DNA of 64,000 nt, taken from Stentor roeselii. Lineage: Eukaryota > Ciliophora > Heterotrichea > Heterotrichida > Stentoridae. Below are positions 10,215 through 19,546 of this stretch, piece after piece. The stretch's first letter is position 1. Every line of letters starts with the position of its first letter. Where the stretch lies: NCBI GenBank assembly GCA_006503475.1, contig RSEH01000051.1, forward strand, positions 62,001 to 126,000, in the 5' to 3' direction. The notes below the pieces were generated by a model. That model was not told where the DNA came from, did not search any database, and saw only the letters and a program-made list of their open reading frames with translations. Both the position numbers and the translations under genes were made by a program.

Positions 10215-10847
10215 TAATGTGTTTAATCTCTATGCTATTCAGATTTAATTGTCTTTGAGCATTTACAACAAACTTAAGATTCAATCTTTTTCTAAAGCTT
10301 TCCAAAGTAATTATCTTCAAATACTAACAGTTACATCGATATAATAAATTGAATCATCAAAGCACTAAGGACAGTAATTTCAAGTGGTTTAATGATATTC
10401 TCATGCAGATCAAAGTTAAATAATAAAAAATTATCTGCAAAATAAAAATAACCTCTCAAATATAAGCTGAAATAATAATCGAAGTCTCTGTAAAAGAACG
10501 ATAATATCTTAAGAAAATGAGTAGCATGCAAGTTCTCAAGATGTTCAATTCTTGCTTGAAAAACATAAAAGAGTTCAAAATATATCAGGCTTAGTACTAA
10601 GTAATCCTTCTTAAAAATTAAATTATATAATATTGAGTGCTGAAAAACCCTTTTAATATTAAATTCTTCATAAAACTTGCATAAAATTTGATAAATTCTT
10701 CACTTCTTTCTAAGATCTCTTCGATTGAATTGTAAGATGTCAAAAATGCGTAAAAAGGAGTCAAAGCGAATATTATCTTTTTAAAAATACAAATTTTACT
10801 GTTGATATTGGTAAATTGAAATAGCCTGGTGACTTGTTAATTACTTG
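10215..10847 (-). pseudogene. Relic of the multi-pass C-terminus of the cysteine-rich surface-protein family
   Basis: Reading the minus strand from about 10847 down, pieces align collinearly with the last 200 residues of the protein at 4293: NKSPGYFNLPIST (parent NNKVSGYVNLLLST), IFALTPFYAFLTSY (IAFVLSPFFAFVACY), EEFIKFYASFMKN (EEFSIKFGSFFCEFK), GFFSTQYY (GFFSSQYY), LNSFMFFKQELNIL (LNSLVLLQQGLNIL) and ALMIQFIIS (AMLIQFLIS). Several in-frame stops lie between and after these blocks. A 14-nt intron-like string sits at the parent's second intron position. Weak similarity may extend upstream to about 10950. Orientation is opposite to the intact gene, so it came from a separate or inverted duplication. 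Confidence 0.85.
10777..10790 (-). other. Fossil 14-nt intron in the relic
   Basis: On the minus strand GTATTTTTAAAAAG separates STVKF from IIFALTPF. Removing exactly 14 nt restores the reading frame and alignment to the parent, where 14 nt separate STITV from IAFVLSPF. Confidence 0.65.
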
Positions 10848-11044
10848 AAAAGTAAAAATTACTATGTGGTTGTAAAAAATAATATCACTTAATCAAAAGT
10901 TGAATTTCTATATTTAAGTTTGGATATATACAGTGAATATAACATATTTTAGGGTTTGAAATACACAGCTGCAGCTAGAATCAGTAGGAGAAGACCATAA
11001 ATATTATAAATCGATATTTAAGAATATAAAACTATATAAATGTA

Positions 11045-12973
11045 TTAGCTAAGAAGCATGTAAGTATTTAGAGATGATAAAATCAAATCACTCCTTTTCA
11101 TATAAAAGTCTCTTTTGTCTTTCTTCTTCACTAGTTCTTTCAAACAATATAATCTTTCATAATTTTCAGGTTTTTCTAAATTTATCAACGTAACTTCTGA
11201 ACTAAATTCTTTAATTATAATATATTTGTTTGATTTAAACAAAAATAATTGACTTCCCGGCTGAGTATAACTTATCTTCCTGCATTTTTCAAAGTTTTTA
11301 ACAATATATAAAGTACAAAGATCATCTATGAACACAAACATCGATAATGCAAACTTCCCAGAAATAATTCTATTATTATGACTCATTAAACTTTTCATTG
11401 ATTTCAAATCAACAAAACTTGTTTTATTAAAAGTAGAATAAACCAGAACATTCAAATCACTTGATGGAACAATAGAATAAATTGGCAATCTTGTTAATAA
11501 ATACCTCCTTTTTATCATCAAAGAAGGACAATCTAAATATAAAATATGACCTGTATGTAAACCACATACAATTATCGACTTAAAAAAGCACAAATAAATA
11601 ATTTTGCAATTAACTGGCTTTGAGTTTACATATTTCAACGATTTTAAACTCATTAAACAAACTACATCTAAACCGTAAACAATCAAATTCAGTTGTATCG
11701 AAACAGAAAAACATAAATAACTGGATAAATTTGCTTTGTTTATTGTTCTTCGCGTCTGAATATCCAATTTTTCTATTTGCAAATTTCCCAAGTAAATCAC
11801 ATCTTTTAATATTTCAACACAACATGTTGGATATTCAAGGTTTTTGAAAACTTTCAAAAGTTTAAAAGGTTTTGAACTCCATAGTTTTATAGAGCAGTCG
11901 TTAAAACAACTAGCAAAAATTTTTGAATACTTACAAAAGCCGATTGAAATAACACTAGAAGTATGACCCCTAAAACGATCAAATAAACAAAAAGATTTTG
12001 AATTTATAAATTGAATCCATCCATCTTCATGCCCAGTTACCAGAACTTCAATTTCTTCTGCAAGTTTACTACAAAATACTCTTGCTCTAAGATTTGTTCG
12101 GGATAAAAACTTAGATCTGCTCATCTGTTGAATTTTTCCATCTTCACAAACAAAAATAAATTTTTGATGACTAATACATAAATATATTAAAGAAGAGTTG
12201 AAAAGAATAATAAAAAGAAGTGAATTTTTTGAATAATTCCAAATTCTAGCAGTTTGATCATAAGACCCACTTACAAAAAGTCTAGAATTTTTTATGAACT
12301 TCAATGAAATAATAGCTTCTTGATGTCCTTTGAAGATATTTTTGATTTTGTATTTTTTTATATTCCACAAACATATTGATCTATCATTTGAACCTGAGAG
12401 TCCATAATTTCCAGAAATATCAAGAGAATAAATTGGAGCTTGATGGTAGCTTAAACATGCTTTCTGCTGAAGGTTTTCAGGATTGAACAGTCGAACTTTT
12501 CCATCTCGTCCTCCACTTATTAATATATGTTTTGAAAGACGAAAAATTAGCGGTTGTCCGATTTTATTTTTTAAAAAATGATTGAATTTGATTTTGATTT
12601 GTTGTTTTTTATATTTGAAAATTGTGATTTCTTTGATGAGAGGTTTTTGTAAAATTTTATTTATTTGAAGAGATAGTTTTAAGTAAGTTTTTTTGGGAGA
12701 GTGGATATTTGAAAAGTTTTTAAAATAATAGTGAATCAAGTTGTTGATGAGGAAAGTGAAATATGAATCGATATTAGACGATTTTATAAGATTGTATCTT
12801 TCTTTAGCTTTTTTCTTGATTTTTTTGTTTTTTTGTTTTTTTGGTTTAGTTTTAAGTAATTTTATAAGATGAATTGAAGGTTTTTTCAAGTGAGCTATGA
12901 GCTGTTGAGATAAAATGAAGTCTTTTTGGCAAGAACATTTGAATTTCTTATAATCTGACATCAGATTTTGCAT
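11045..12973 (-). CDS. WD40-repeat protein
   Basis: A 642-residue protein. The first 140 residues are very Lys/Ile-rich (KPKKQKNKKIKKKAKERY). From about residue 150, WD40 blades follow: GGRDGKVRLFN, GLSGSNDRSICLWN, VSGSYDQTARIWN, VTGHEDGWIQFI and ASCFNDCSIKLWS. Several more degenerate blades reach the C-terminus, which suits one or two propellers. WD40 propellers are protein-docking platforms; I cannot assign a complex. Codon use is unusually A/T-ended compared with genes after 13.8 kb, and the gene sits inside a relic-containing gene-poor stretch, so it may be evolving fast. The first ATG gives MQNLMSDY; Met5 is an alternative start. Confidence 0.88.
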   Translation of the reverse strand: MQNLMSDYKKFKCSCQKDFILSQQLIAHLKKPSIHLIKLLKTKPKKQKNKKIKKKAKERYNLIKSSNIDSYFTFLINNLIHYYFKNFSNIHSPKKTYLKLSLQINKILQKPLIKEITIFKYKKQQIKIKFNHFLKNKIGQPLIFRLSKHILISGGRDGKVRLFNPENLQQKACLSYHQAPIYSLDISGNYGLSGSNDRSICLWNIKKYKIKNIFKGHQEAIISLKFIKNSRLFVSGSYDQTARIWNYSKNSLLFIILFNSSLIYLCISHQKFIFVCEDGKIQQMSRSKFLSRTNLRARVFCSKLAEEIEVLVTGHEDGWIQFINSKSFCLFDRFRGHTSSVISIGFCKYSKIFASCFNDCSIKLWSSKPFKLLKVFKNLEYPTCCVEILKDVIYLGNLQIEKLDIQTRRTINKANLSSYLCFSVSIQLNLIVYGLDVVCLMSLKSLKYVNSKPVNCKIIYLCFFKSIIVCGLHTGHILYLDCPSLMIKRRYLLTRLPIYSIVPSSDLNVLVYSTFNKTSFVDLKSMKSLMSHNNRIISGKFALSMFVFIDDLCTLYIVKNFEKCRKISYTQPGSQLFLFKSNKYIIIKEFSSEVTLINLEKPENYERLYCLKELVKKKDKRDFYMKRSDLILSSLNTYMLLS

Positions 12974-13779
12974 ATTTATTATAGTGTATATTTAGTTTAA
13001 TAAATCTGCGTAAAGACTAAATGATTTTTTATAGGATTGATAAAATACCCACTTTCTTTGATATATGTATACAAATTGTAGTAATTTACAATGAATTCTA
13101 CTTATTAGTAATGTTTAATCAATTTAACTATAGAAATGAGAACTATTCAAATCATCATTAGTAACTATGATATTTTAAATAATCTTAGATTAAAATTCTG
13201 AATTTTTATCATTTGATAATTTTTCTCATGTGAGTAAGATCATCATGTCTATATCTGAGATGATCTAACTGCTTAAAATCTTAAAAGAAAATTTACTATT
13301 CAGACACGAATAAGTTTATATTCTATCTTTTTTTAGCCATCTATTCAATACAAGATCTATAAATATTCAAAAGAAATAAAATATTAAGCTAAATGAAAAA
13401 TCATCAACTTTTCCAGAGTATCTCTATCTTAATTTTCTTAGAGACTAATTAGATCGACCCTTTAGGAAATTTTTCAGCATATCTTGTTTGAAATAATTTC
13501 CGAAATGATTTAGCCAAATGAAACCCATAATAGTTACCAATTAGATTACTATAATTCTTCTATAATTTGCTAAACTATCTATATATAACAATAATTCTAA
13601 TAAATTTGGAACGGAATCCATAAAAAATCAGTTTTAAAATTCAAATTCTAAACATAAATAATATAAAGAAACCTAATCTAACGATAAATAATTTTAAAAC
13701 TCTTCATCAATCACACGAAATCCTCAATAAAACCACCCATCCTCATACTTTTAATAAAAAATTCCTAATAAAAAACCAA
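12974..13779. promoter_or_regulatory. Divergent intergenic region
   Basis: An 806-bp AT-rich gap between the divergent WD40 and P2X genes. I see no frame, RNA gene or repeat. The + strand changes from G/T-leaning near 13000 to strongly A/C-rich after about 13620. Confidence 0.4.
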
Positions 13780-14919
13780 ATGCTTGAAAGACTCTTAGGA
13801 AAAGACCCAGACATAGTATTCGCCTATCAAACCGAAAGAATCCTAAAAGTAAAAGACTGGACACTAGCAATAATCGGAAACCTATTCACACTCCTAGTTC
13901 TCGCATATTCAATAATTTACGTATTTCTGATCCTACAAAAGTACAACATAAAAGGAATCTGGACCGGTTACTCTTTTTTCAACGTAGAAGGTAAAGGCTA
14001 CTCAAAAATAAACGAAACCTACACAGTTTGGGATCACGGAGACCTTTTATACCCGGAACAAGACAGTCAAGGTCTGATGATCGGTATAAAAGTAGATGAA
14101 ATCCCTGAGCAAACCTACGGGTACTGCTCAACCGAGTGCTTTATCGACTCAGACTGTGAAAACAATCCTCCAATTTCATACCCGAAGTGCAATTCAAACG
14201 GTTACTGCGAGTCACCTTCCTGGTGCCCAAGCATTGATTCAAACACCACGACCTTCTCTTCTCACATAATCCAAAACATCGAGTCCTTCAAACTGCAGAT
14301 CTGGTCAGGCATCACTTTTCCTCAATTCGACACAGAAGAGTACATCAGCTACTCTCAGCAGGACCAGGTCTTCTCAAGCAGCGACGCAAACATTTTTTAC
14401 ATCAAAGATATTCTCAATGAAGCCGGAATTGACGGAATTGAAGATATTCTTGAAACCGGAGCTATTATCAAAATGGACTTTGACTGGAAATGTGATGCTC
14501 ATAAAACTTCTTGTAGTCCTGATGTAAAATTCTCAAGATGTGATAGTGAATCTCTTCCAACTTATTACACGTAATTTATATTCAGAAGGGTTTTTCATTA
14601 CCGGTCTTCAGGCCAGGCAAAGCGAAATTTCAAACGTTTTCTGTCAATTCGTTTGTTGATCAGGTCTTACGGCCTGGCTTATAAGTTTTCATTGTTTTTG
14701 ACTGTTTTACAGATATCAGCAGGGCTTGCCCTGCTGAAAATGGCGAACCTTCTATCGGACTGGATCATTCTTTATGTGTATCCAATCAAGTCGAAACGAG
14801 AAGAATTCGCGAAGCTCAAGACTGAAGAGTCTGTAGACTTCAGCGACAAGGCCTACAAAATTGACTACATTAACTTCATAAGAAAACAAGAGGAAGAAGA
14901 AGGAATTATAGAAAAATAA
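13780..14919 (+). CDS. P2X-type ATP-gated cation channel (two exons)
   Basis: Exons 13780-14570 and 14586-14919 give 374 residues, near the normal P2X length. Two membrane spans are visible, one at residues about 29-53 (LAIIGNLFTLLVLAYSIIYVFL) and one near the C-terminus (FLTVLQISAGLALLKMANLLSDWIIL). Between them lies a Cys-containing ectodomain (CSTECFIDSDC). After the intron the sequence FHYRSS, then RSYGLAYKF, matches the P2X FRYA/FxxYR and YGxRFDxxxxGxAGKF region; downstream GLALLKMANLLSDWI corresponds to TM2, including the SD-type gate segment. P2X channels are trimeric and open on extracellular or vacuolar ATP. Ciliates are known to have P2X-like genes. Splicing is needed to complete the second half. 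Confidence 0.85.
14571..14585 (+). other. 15-nt spliceosomal intron (CAG acceptor)
   Basis: GTAATTTATATTCAG, phase 2. An in-frame TAA appears at 14572-14574 if retained. It is the only 15-nt intron here that ends in CAG rather than TAG. Confidence 0.85.
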
Positions 14920-14928
14920 TAGATTAGT

Positions 14929-16245
14929 ATGAACCTCACTCAAGATTACACCTTAAAAAAAATCCAAAAGGAAAAACCATTGAAACAACTACAGATCAGC
15001 TATGAAGAACTTCATAAACAACACACAAAAGCACAGGAAAAACTCTTGAATGCCACAAAAGACTTAAAAGAACTCAAAAGCAAAAATGAATTACTTCAAA
15101 GAGAACTCATGAAAAAACAAAGAACTGTTGAAAATTTACTTGATGAGAAAACTGCAATTCACTCGAAACTCAATGAAAACCTTGAAAAAAAAAGAAAACT
15201 GGAAAATAAAATCGTTGTTGGCGGGAGCAAGAATGAAATAGTGAATCAACAGGTTATCAAGTCACTGAAAACTGAAAAACTTGAACTTGAGGCTGAACTT
15301 GACCAGGCCTATCAGAAAATTGACGATTTGGAAGACCACGTTAAAGTAATTTCAAGAGCTCTTGAACTCAAACTTGAAGGAACTTCTGAAAGAGATCAAA
15401 TAAGTTTTCTTCAAGCAGCTGAAAACCTGGAAAAAATCGACCAATGGAAAGAAAAAGATAAACTTTGGAAAATAAAACTAGAAGAGTTGAAAGCAGAAAA
15501 TGAAGAACTGGTCAGTGAAAAGGAAACTTTAACAAAACAAAATGATTACCTTTCAAGTCTTAACAAAGAACTCGAAGTGAAACTGAAAAGTTTTGAAGGT
15601 TTAAATAAAGACCTGAGAATTGTAAGAAAAAGTTAGAAACTTGATTCGATTTCAGAGGAACATAAGTCTTTACTTGAGTACATCGACGAGCTCAACTCCC
15701 AAAAAGCCTCAGTTTCAAAAATCCAAAAACAAGTGAAGTACTCCCTTGAATCTAAACAACTCCAATTCGAAGAACTTCAACTTAAATACACCCAACTCGA
15801 ATCTCAAGTGATTTCAGAAAAGTCTCAAAAATCAGTGAAATTCAACTTATCCGACTCTTCCACAGGCTTAGAAGAACTGCTTCAACAGAAAGAAGAAGAA
15901 ATCCTTTCACTTAAAATGAGACTAAGCGAAGTCGAGTCTCTTCAACACCCTTTAGACTTAAAGGACAACTACGAAAAAGCCCTTTTGGACCTGGAAGAAC
16001 TAAAAGATGAGAAAGAACAACTGAAGCAAGCCATGAATGAAGCTATCAACGAATGTGCGAAAAGTCTTGGAAAACAACAGTCTTTAGAGAAAGAAAACCA
16101 AAAGTTACAGAAACAAGTTGAAAACCTGGCAAATTCTAAACTTTCCATGCAAAACACCTTGGCCGAGCAGATAAATTCATTGAGAAGTCAGGTGCAGAGG
16201 ATGAAAGAAGAGAGGAATGAATTGAGCATTAGGCAAAGTACTTGA
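14929..16245 (+). CDS. Long coiled-coil protein (two exons)
   Basis: Exons 14929-15621 and 15637-16245 give 433 residues. Almost the whole chain is heptad-rich coiled coil (for example ENEELVSEKETLTKQNDYL; EKENQKLQKQVENLAN), with no globular domain, signal or membrane span. It is probably structural, as many centriole and cilium components are, but no orthologue is recognised. It starts 9 bp after the P2X stop and ends 32 bp before UNC119. The intron reading is firm because the downstream frame continues as an uninterrupted coiled coil (KLDSISEEHKSLLEYIDEL). Confidence 0.85.
15622..15636 (+). other. 15-nt spliceosomal intron
   Basis: GTAAGAAAAAGTTAG, phase 0; the final TAG is in frame if retained. 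The coiled coil continues in frame after removal. Confidence 0.88.
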
Positions 16246-16277
16246 AAATTTAAGATTTTCTTTACTAGTATTATTAA

Positions 16278-16796
16278 ATGGCAGCTGTGACTCCTGAATC
16301 CGTCCTCAGCCACACCCAGGCATGCTCGGGTTTTCTTTGCAGTTTGTCGGATAATGTCTATGACATCCGATTTGGACCCTTCAAACTCAGGGAAATGAAC
16401 TCGAACCAAGTTTTATTTGATATTGAAAGAGACTTTTTGGAGGGGACTGAAGAGACTCGATTTATTCAGTATTCCTTTCCACCGCAATTCCTTAATTTGA
16501 GGAGTCTCGGATCTACCATACACTTTTCAGTGGGAAATCAACCTGTTAAGAATTTTAGGATGATTGAAAGGCATTATTTCAGAAATAACCTTCTCCAAAC
16601 ATTCGACTTCTGCATTCCATTCATGATGCCAAACTCAGTAAACACCCACGAGTTTATATACGACCTGCCTTCACTTCCACCAGACCTATTATCAGAAATG
16701 GTGAGCAGTCCACACGAGACCAAGTCGGATAGTTTCTTCTTCGTAGAAGACCATCTGGTGATCCACGTTCGAGCAGAGTACGACTATTCCGGGTAA
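16278..16796 (+). CDS. UNC119: UNC119 / PDE6-delta-like lipid-binding chaperone
   Basis: A 172-residue protein that matches the whole UNC119 fold: YDIRFGPFKLREM at the N-terminus, then IQYSFPPQFLNLRSLGSTIHF, VKNFRMIERHYFRN, LLQTFDFCIPFMMP, and SDSFFFVEDHLVIH near the end. UNC119 proteins hold N-myristoylated cargo in a hydrophobic beta-sandwich and deliver it to cilia, with release by ARL3. The short N-terminus before the domain is typical of protist forms. It is worth noting that this window has at least three proteins with myristoylation-type N-termini (at 877, 24623 and 30357), though a functional link is only a guess. It faces the Kelch gene with 43 bp between stops. Confidence 0.95.
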   Translation: MAAVTPESVLSHTQACSGFLCSLSDNVYDIRFGPFKLREMNSNQVLFDIERDFLEGTEETRFIQYSFPPQFLNLRSLGSTIHFSVGNQPVKNFRMIERHYFRNNLLQTFDFCIPFMMPNSVNTHEFIYDLPSLPPDLLSEMVSSPHETKSDSFFFVEDHLVIHVRAEYDYSG

Positions 16797-16839
16797 GTCA
16801 TTTAATCTAACCACTAGACTCCATCTAAATATTCTAAGT

Positions 16840-18060
16840 CTATTCAAAGCAGGACTTCCTGCGAGCAGAGTGATCTTTGAAGTACTTTCCATCATCTCCA
16901 ACATTCAATTTAAACATTTCACTTGAACAATAAAAGGAATTTTTAACTCCTCCAAAGATAAACATTTCGCTTCCGACGACTTCCGCGCAATGAGCAGATC
17001 GAGCCATGGGGACATTTCCAAAGACCTTTACCTGTGCCCAGCAGAGCGAGTTGACATTAAACAAGTGCACATCAGCGAAGCAAGTGTATTCTTTCTCTTC
17101 ACTCAAGTCAATTCTTCCTCCAAACACGATCAAGTACTTCAAACTACTGCAAAAAACTGACGTGTGCATGAATCGAGCACTTGGAGGGCGCCCTCGAGCT
17201 GAAATGACTTCACATCTCACTGGCTTAGTCCCAGGGACTATCTTTATCAGTTCATTGCTCGGTCTTTTCTGCTCGTTTATCCCTCCAAATACAAGAATTC
17301 CTATCGAAAAGCCTTTCAAGTGATAAACACTTTCATTCGAATTCGCTGAAATCACAGTACTCGCTGAATGATAAGCCTTTCCAAGAATTTCAAGATTTGT
17401 GACTTCCAAGTAAGACCAGGTCATTTTTTGCAGGTTTAAAATTGCGCAGTCAGTTAAAACATGTTGTTTATCGTTCATCCCTCCTGATATCAACATGTGT
17501 TTTCCGAGAACTCCTGAAATGTGGCCTTTTCGAGCAGGAATAAAAGTCCCTGATGTTTTCAGGTAAGAGATATGGTGACCTGGAATTGATAACTTTCGAA
17601 CGCCGTTTAAACATTCGCGCAATCGATGAGCTGCATTGAAAAAAGTCCCTCCTCCGAAGACTAGAAGGTTATTTTGATAATTCACTGAAGAGTGACCGAA
17701 TCTTGGCTCTAATGAAGAAGACGTCGAGACTTTTGACCAGTCCTTGCTCAGGGTGTTAAAAATGTAGATGTCTTGGTTTATTGTTCGTGATATGCCACCG
17801 ATTAAGTATAAGGAAGTTGAAATTGAAGTTAATGTCGCCTGCTGACTTGTTGATGGACTCCATTTATCCAGTTGGAGACGCGACCAGAAGACTTTTATTG
17901 ACTCTGGCTCTTCTGAGATTGGCTTTGGAATTGATGGTAATGGTTCTGGTCTTTTTGAAGATTGTTTGCGTTTTTTTATTCGCACTCGGAGGGTTTGATG
18001 TCGTGGAGTTGAGACTTGGCTTGTTAGTTCTGACTCGTAACTTTCGGATAGGCTGCTCAT
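16840..18060 (-). CDS. Kelch-repeat beta-propeller protein
   Basis: A 406-residue protein. After a Ser/Lys-rich N-terminus, Kelch blades recur with the GG doublets and spaced aromatic residues: SLYLIGGISRTIN, NLLVFGGGTFFN, HMLISGGMNDKQH, GILVFGGINEQ, YLIVFGGRIDLS and EMFIFGGVKNSF. Six blades give one propeller. No BTB or other catalytic domain is present, so it resembles stand-alone Kelch scaffolds (actin, cortical or ciliary). Start is MSSLSESYESEL at 18060. Convergent with UNC119 and divergent from the FCP1-like gene across 255 bp. Confidence 0.92.
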   Translation of the reverse strand: MSSLSESYESELTSQVSTPRHQTLRVRIKKRKQSSKRPEPLPSIPKPISEEPESIKVFWSRLQLDKWSPSTSQQATLTSISTSLYLIGGISRTINQDIYIFNTLSKDWSKVSTSSSLEPRFGHSSVNYQNNLLVFGGGTFFNAAHRLRECLNGVRKLSIPGHHISYLKTSGTFIPARKGHISGVLGKHMLISGGMNDKQHVLTDCAILNLQKMTWSYLEVTNLEILGKAYHSASTVISANSNESVYHLKGFSIGILVFGGINEQKRPSNELIKIVPGTKPVRCEVISARGRPPSARFMHTSVFCSSLKYLIVFGGRIDLSEEKEYTCFADVHLFNVNSLCWAQVKVFGNVPMARSAHCAEVVGSEMFIFGGVKNSFYCSSEMFKLNVGDDGKYFKDHSARRKSCFE

Positions 18061-18315
18061 GAACTTTCCAAATGCTGAGCTTAAAAATTTTTTTTGACGA
18101 AGCTCTTCAGCTTGTGTAACTGGTTCAGTTTTAAATAATGAAATTTTATAAACCGAAACATCCCTAAAATTTGTTTTATTTATAAAGATTTACCATTTCC
18201 TGTAAAGTAACTCAAGTAAATATCGAATTTCTAAAGATCTTAGGAATTTCTATATGAAAAATCTGAATTTACCTGACAAATCTATCTGATAATCAGTATT
18301 TCAAGGACTATAAAA

Positions 18316-19398
18316 ATGTCTACCTCTTTCCCGAAGAAAGTCGAAGTTTCTCCCAGTATGCTGGATCCAGAAAAACACTACAAAAATCAAGAAAACCAAA
18401 ACGAAACCGAAGTCTTCAAATCTTTATTCAACCTTTCTCAAACCCTAGAAAATCCCTCAGAATTTACTCAATGCATGAAAAAACTACTTCCATTGATTCC
18501 TAACGATCTTCACGCAGTACTAAACGTAGACGTGATATCTCTCCTTCTCCTTTCATCCTTTCCAATCTACTTCCATTCATTCAGTCTAATAAAGTCTCAT
18601 TATTCAAGCATCCTGGTCTTTTTATCCAGCATTGACCAAGTCTCTTACAACTTACTTCAAAACAAGACAAAAGACCTTCTTTCATTCAACTTTTCGTTTA
18701 TTTCCTCTTTATCCCCGAAGTCTTTATCAATGCAAGAACTTTCAATAATTTTCGTCTGCAGCGAGTTGTTTAACCTGGTCCAAAGGATCCCATTGGCCTT
18801 GGTGCTTGACGTTATTGGAAAAGTGAGCAGCTGGTCTCTGTTAAACGGTCTTCCCAGTGTTTTCGACTTGATTTGCAATAAAACAGCCCCATTTTTACCA
18901 AGTTATAGTCACAAAAAATTCACCCTTGTCCTTGACCTGGATGAAACTCTTGGACATTTAATTGAAGGAAATTTTTTAAAGAGACCTGGAGTCGAGATTT
19001 TTTTGAATGAAATGAGCAAAATTTATGAACTTGTACTTTTTACTGCTTCTTCTAAGGAATATGCTGATTCTGCTATGAAAATTGTTGATCCTGAAGGACT
19101 TGTGTTGCTTAGACTTTATAGAGAACATCTTGTGTCACTTGAAGTTAAAGACTTGCAGATGTTGGGAAGGGATCTTGATAAAGTTATCATTATTGATAAT
19201 TTTCCGAAAGCTTTTGAAAAGCAACCGAAAAATGGAATTCAGATTAAACCTTGGCTTGGTGATATGGAGGACCAGGAGTTGATGAAATTGATTTGGCCTT
19301 TAAGGGAAATTCCTTTTGTTCAAGGAAAGGGGCTTCTTGAATTGATTGAGATTATTAATGCTCGTATGGGTGTAAATAAGGTTAATTCATTTTATTAA
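18316..19398 (+). CDS. FCP1/SCP-like (NIF) protein phosphatase
   Basis: A 360-residue protein. The N-terminal 200 residues are helical, with no known domain. The C-terminal 150 residues form an HAD-type NIF domain: the catalytic motif is LVLDLDETLGHL (DxDxT with both Asp present), then KRPGVEIFLNEMS, YELVLFTASSKEYADS, KDLQMLGRDLDKVIIIDNFP (the DN motif) and IKPWLGDMED. This family (SCP, Dullard, FCP1) removes phosphate from serine in RNA polymerase II tails and other targets in an Mg-dependent reaction. The residue after DETL is Gly where V or I is usual, a mild variation. Start context is TATAAAAATG. Confidence 0.93.
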   Translation: MSTSFPKKVEVSPSMLDPEKHYKNQENQNETEVFKSLFNLSQTLENPSEFTQCMKKLLPLIPNDLHAVLNVDVISLLLLSSFPIYFHSFSLIKSHYSSILVFLSSIDQVSYNLLQNKTKDLLSFNFSFISSLSPKSLSMQELSIIFVCSELFNLVQRIPLALVLDVIGKVSSWSLLNGLPSVFDLICNKTAPFLPSYSHKKFTLVLDLDETLGHLIEGNFLKRPGVEIFLNEMSKIYELVLFTASSKEYADSAMKIVDPEGLVLLRLYREHLVSLEVKDLQMLGRDLDKVIIIDNFPKAFEKQPKNGIQIKPWLGDMEDQELMKLIWPLREIPFVQGKGLLELIEIINARMGVNKVNSFY

Positions 19399-19546
19399 GT
19401 ATTTTATGGATTAGAGAAGAAACTTATATGAATAATCTTAAATTCAATCTTTGTGAGAATTTTACAAATTTTGAAAAAATCTTATTTATAAAGACTCAAA
19501 ACTTTAATATATTTGGTTCAACTTTATTCTTGTCCACACCTGCCAA

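Larger units (their letters stand above)
9954..11044. other. Gene-poor AT-rich gap with a pseudogene
   Basis: A 1,091-bp stretch with no intact gene. The minus-strand relic at about 10215-10847 (possibly to about 10950) is listed separately. Nothing else is recognised in 9954-10214 or 10950-11044. Confidence 0.5.

Noticed and set aside
16790-16822. Possible intron at the end of UNC119 (GTAAGTCATTTAATCTAACCACTAG)
   Set aside because: It would be 25 nt, unlike the others, and the protein already ends where UNC119 proteins end.
16692-16904. Minus-strand frame overlapping UNC119 3' end
   Set aside because: Antisense shadow; both the UNC119 and Kelch frames explain the DNA.
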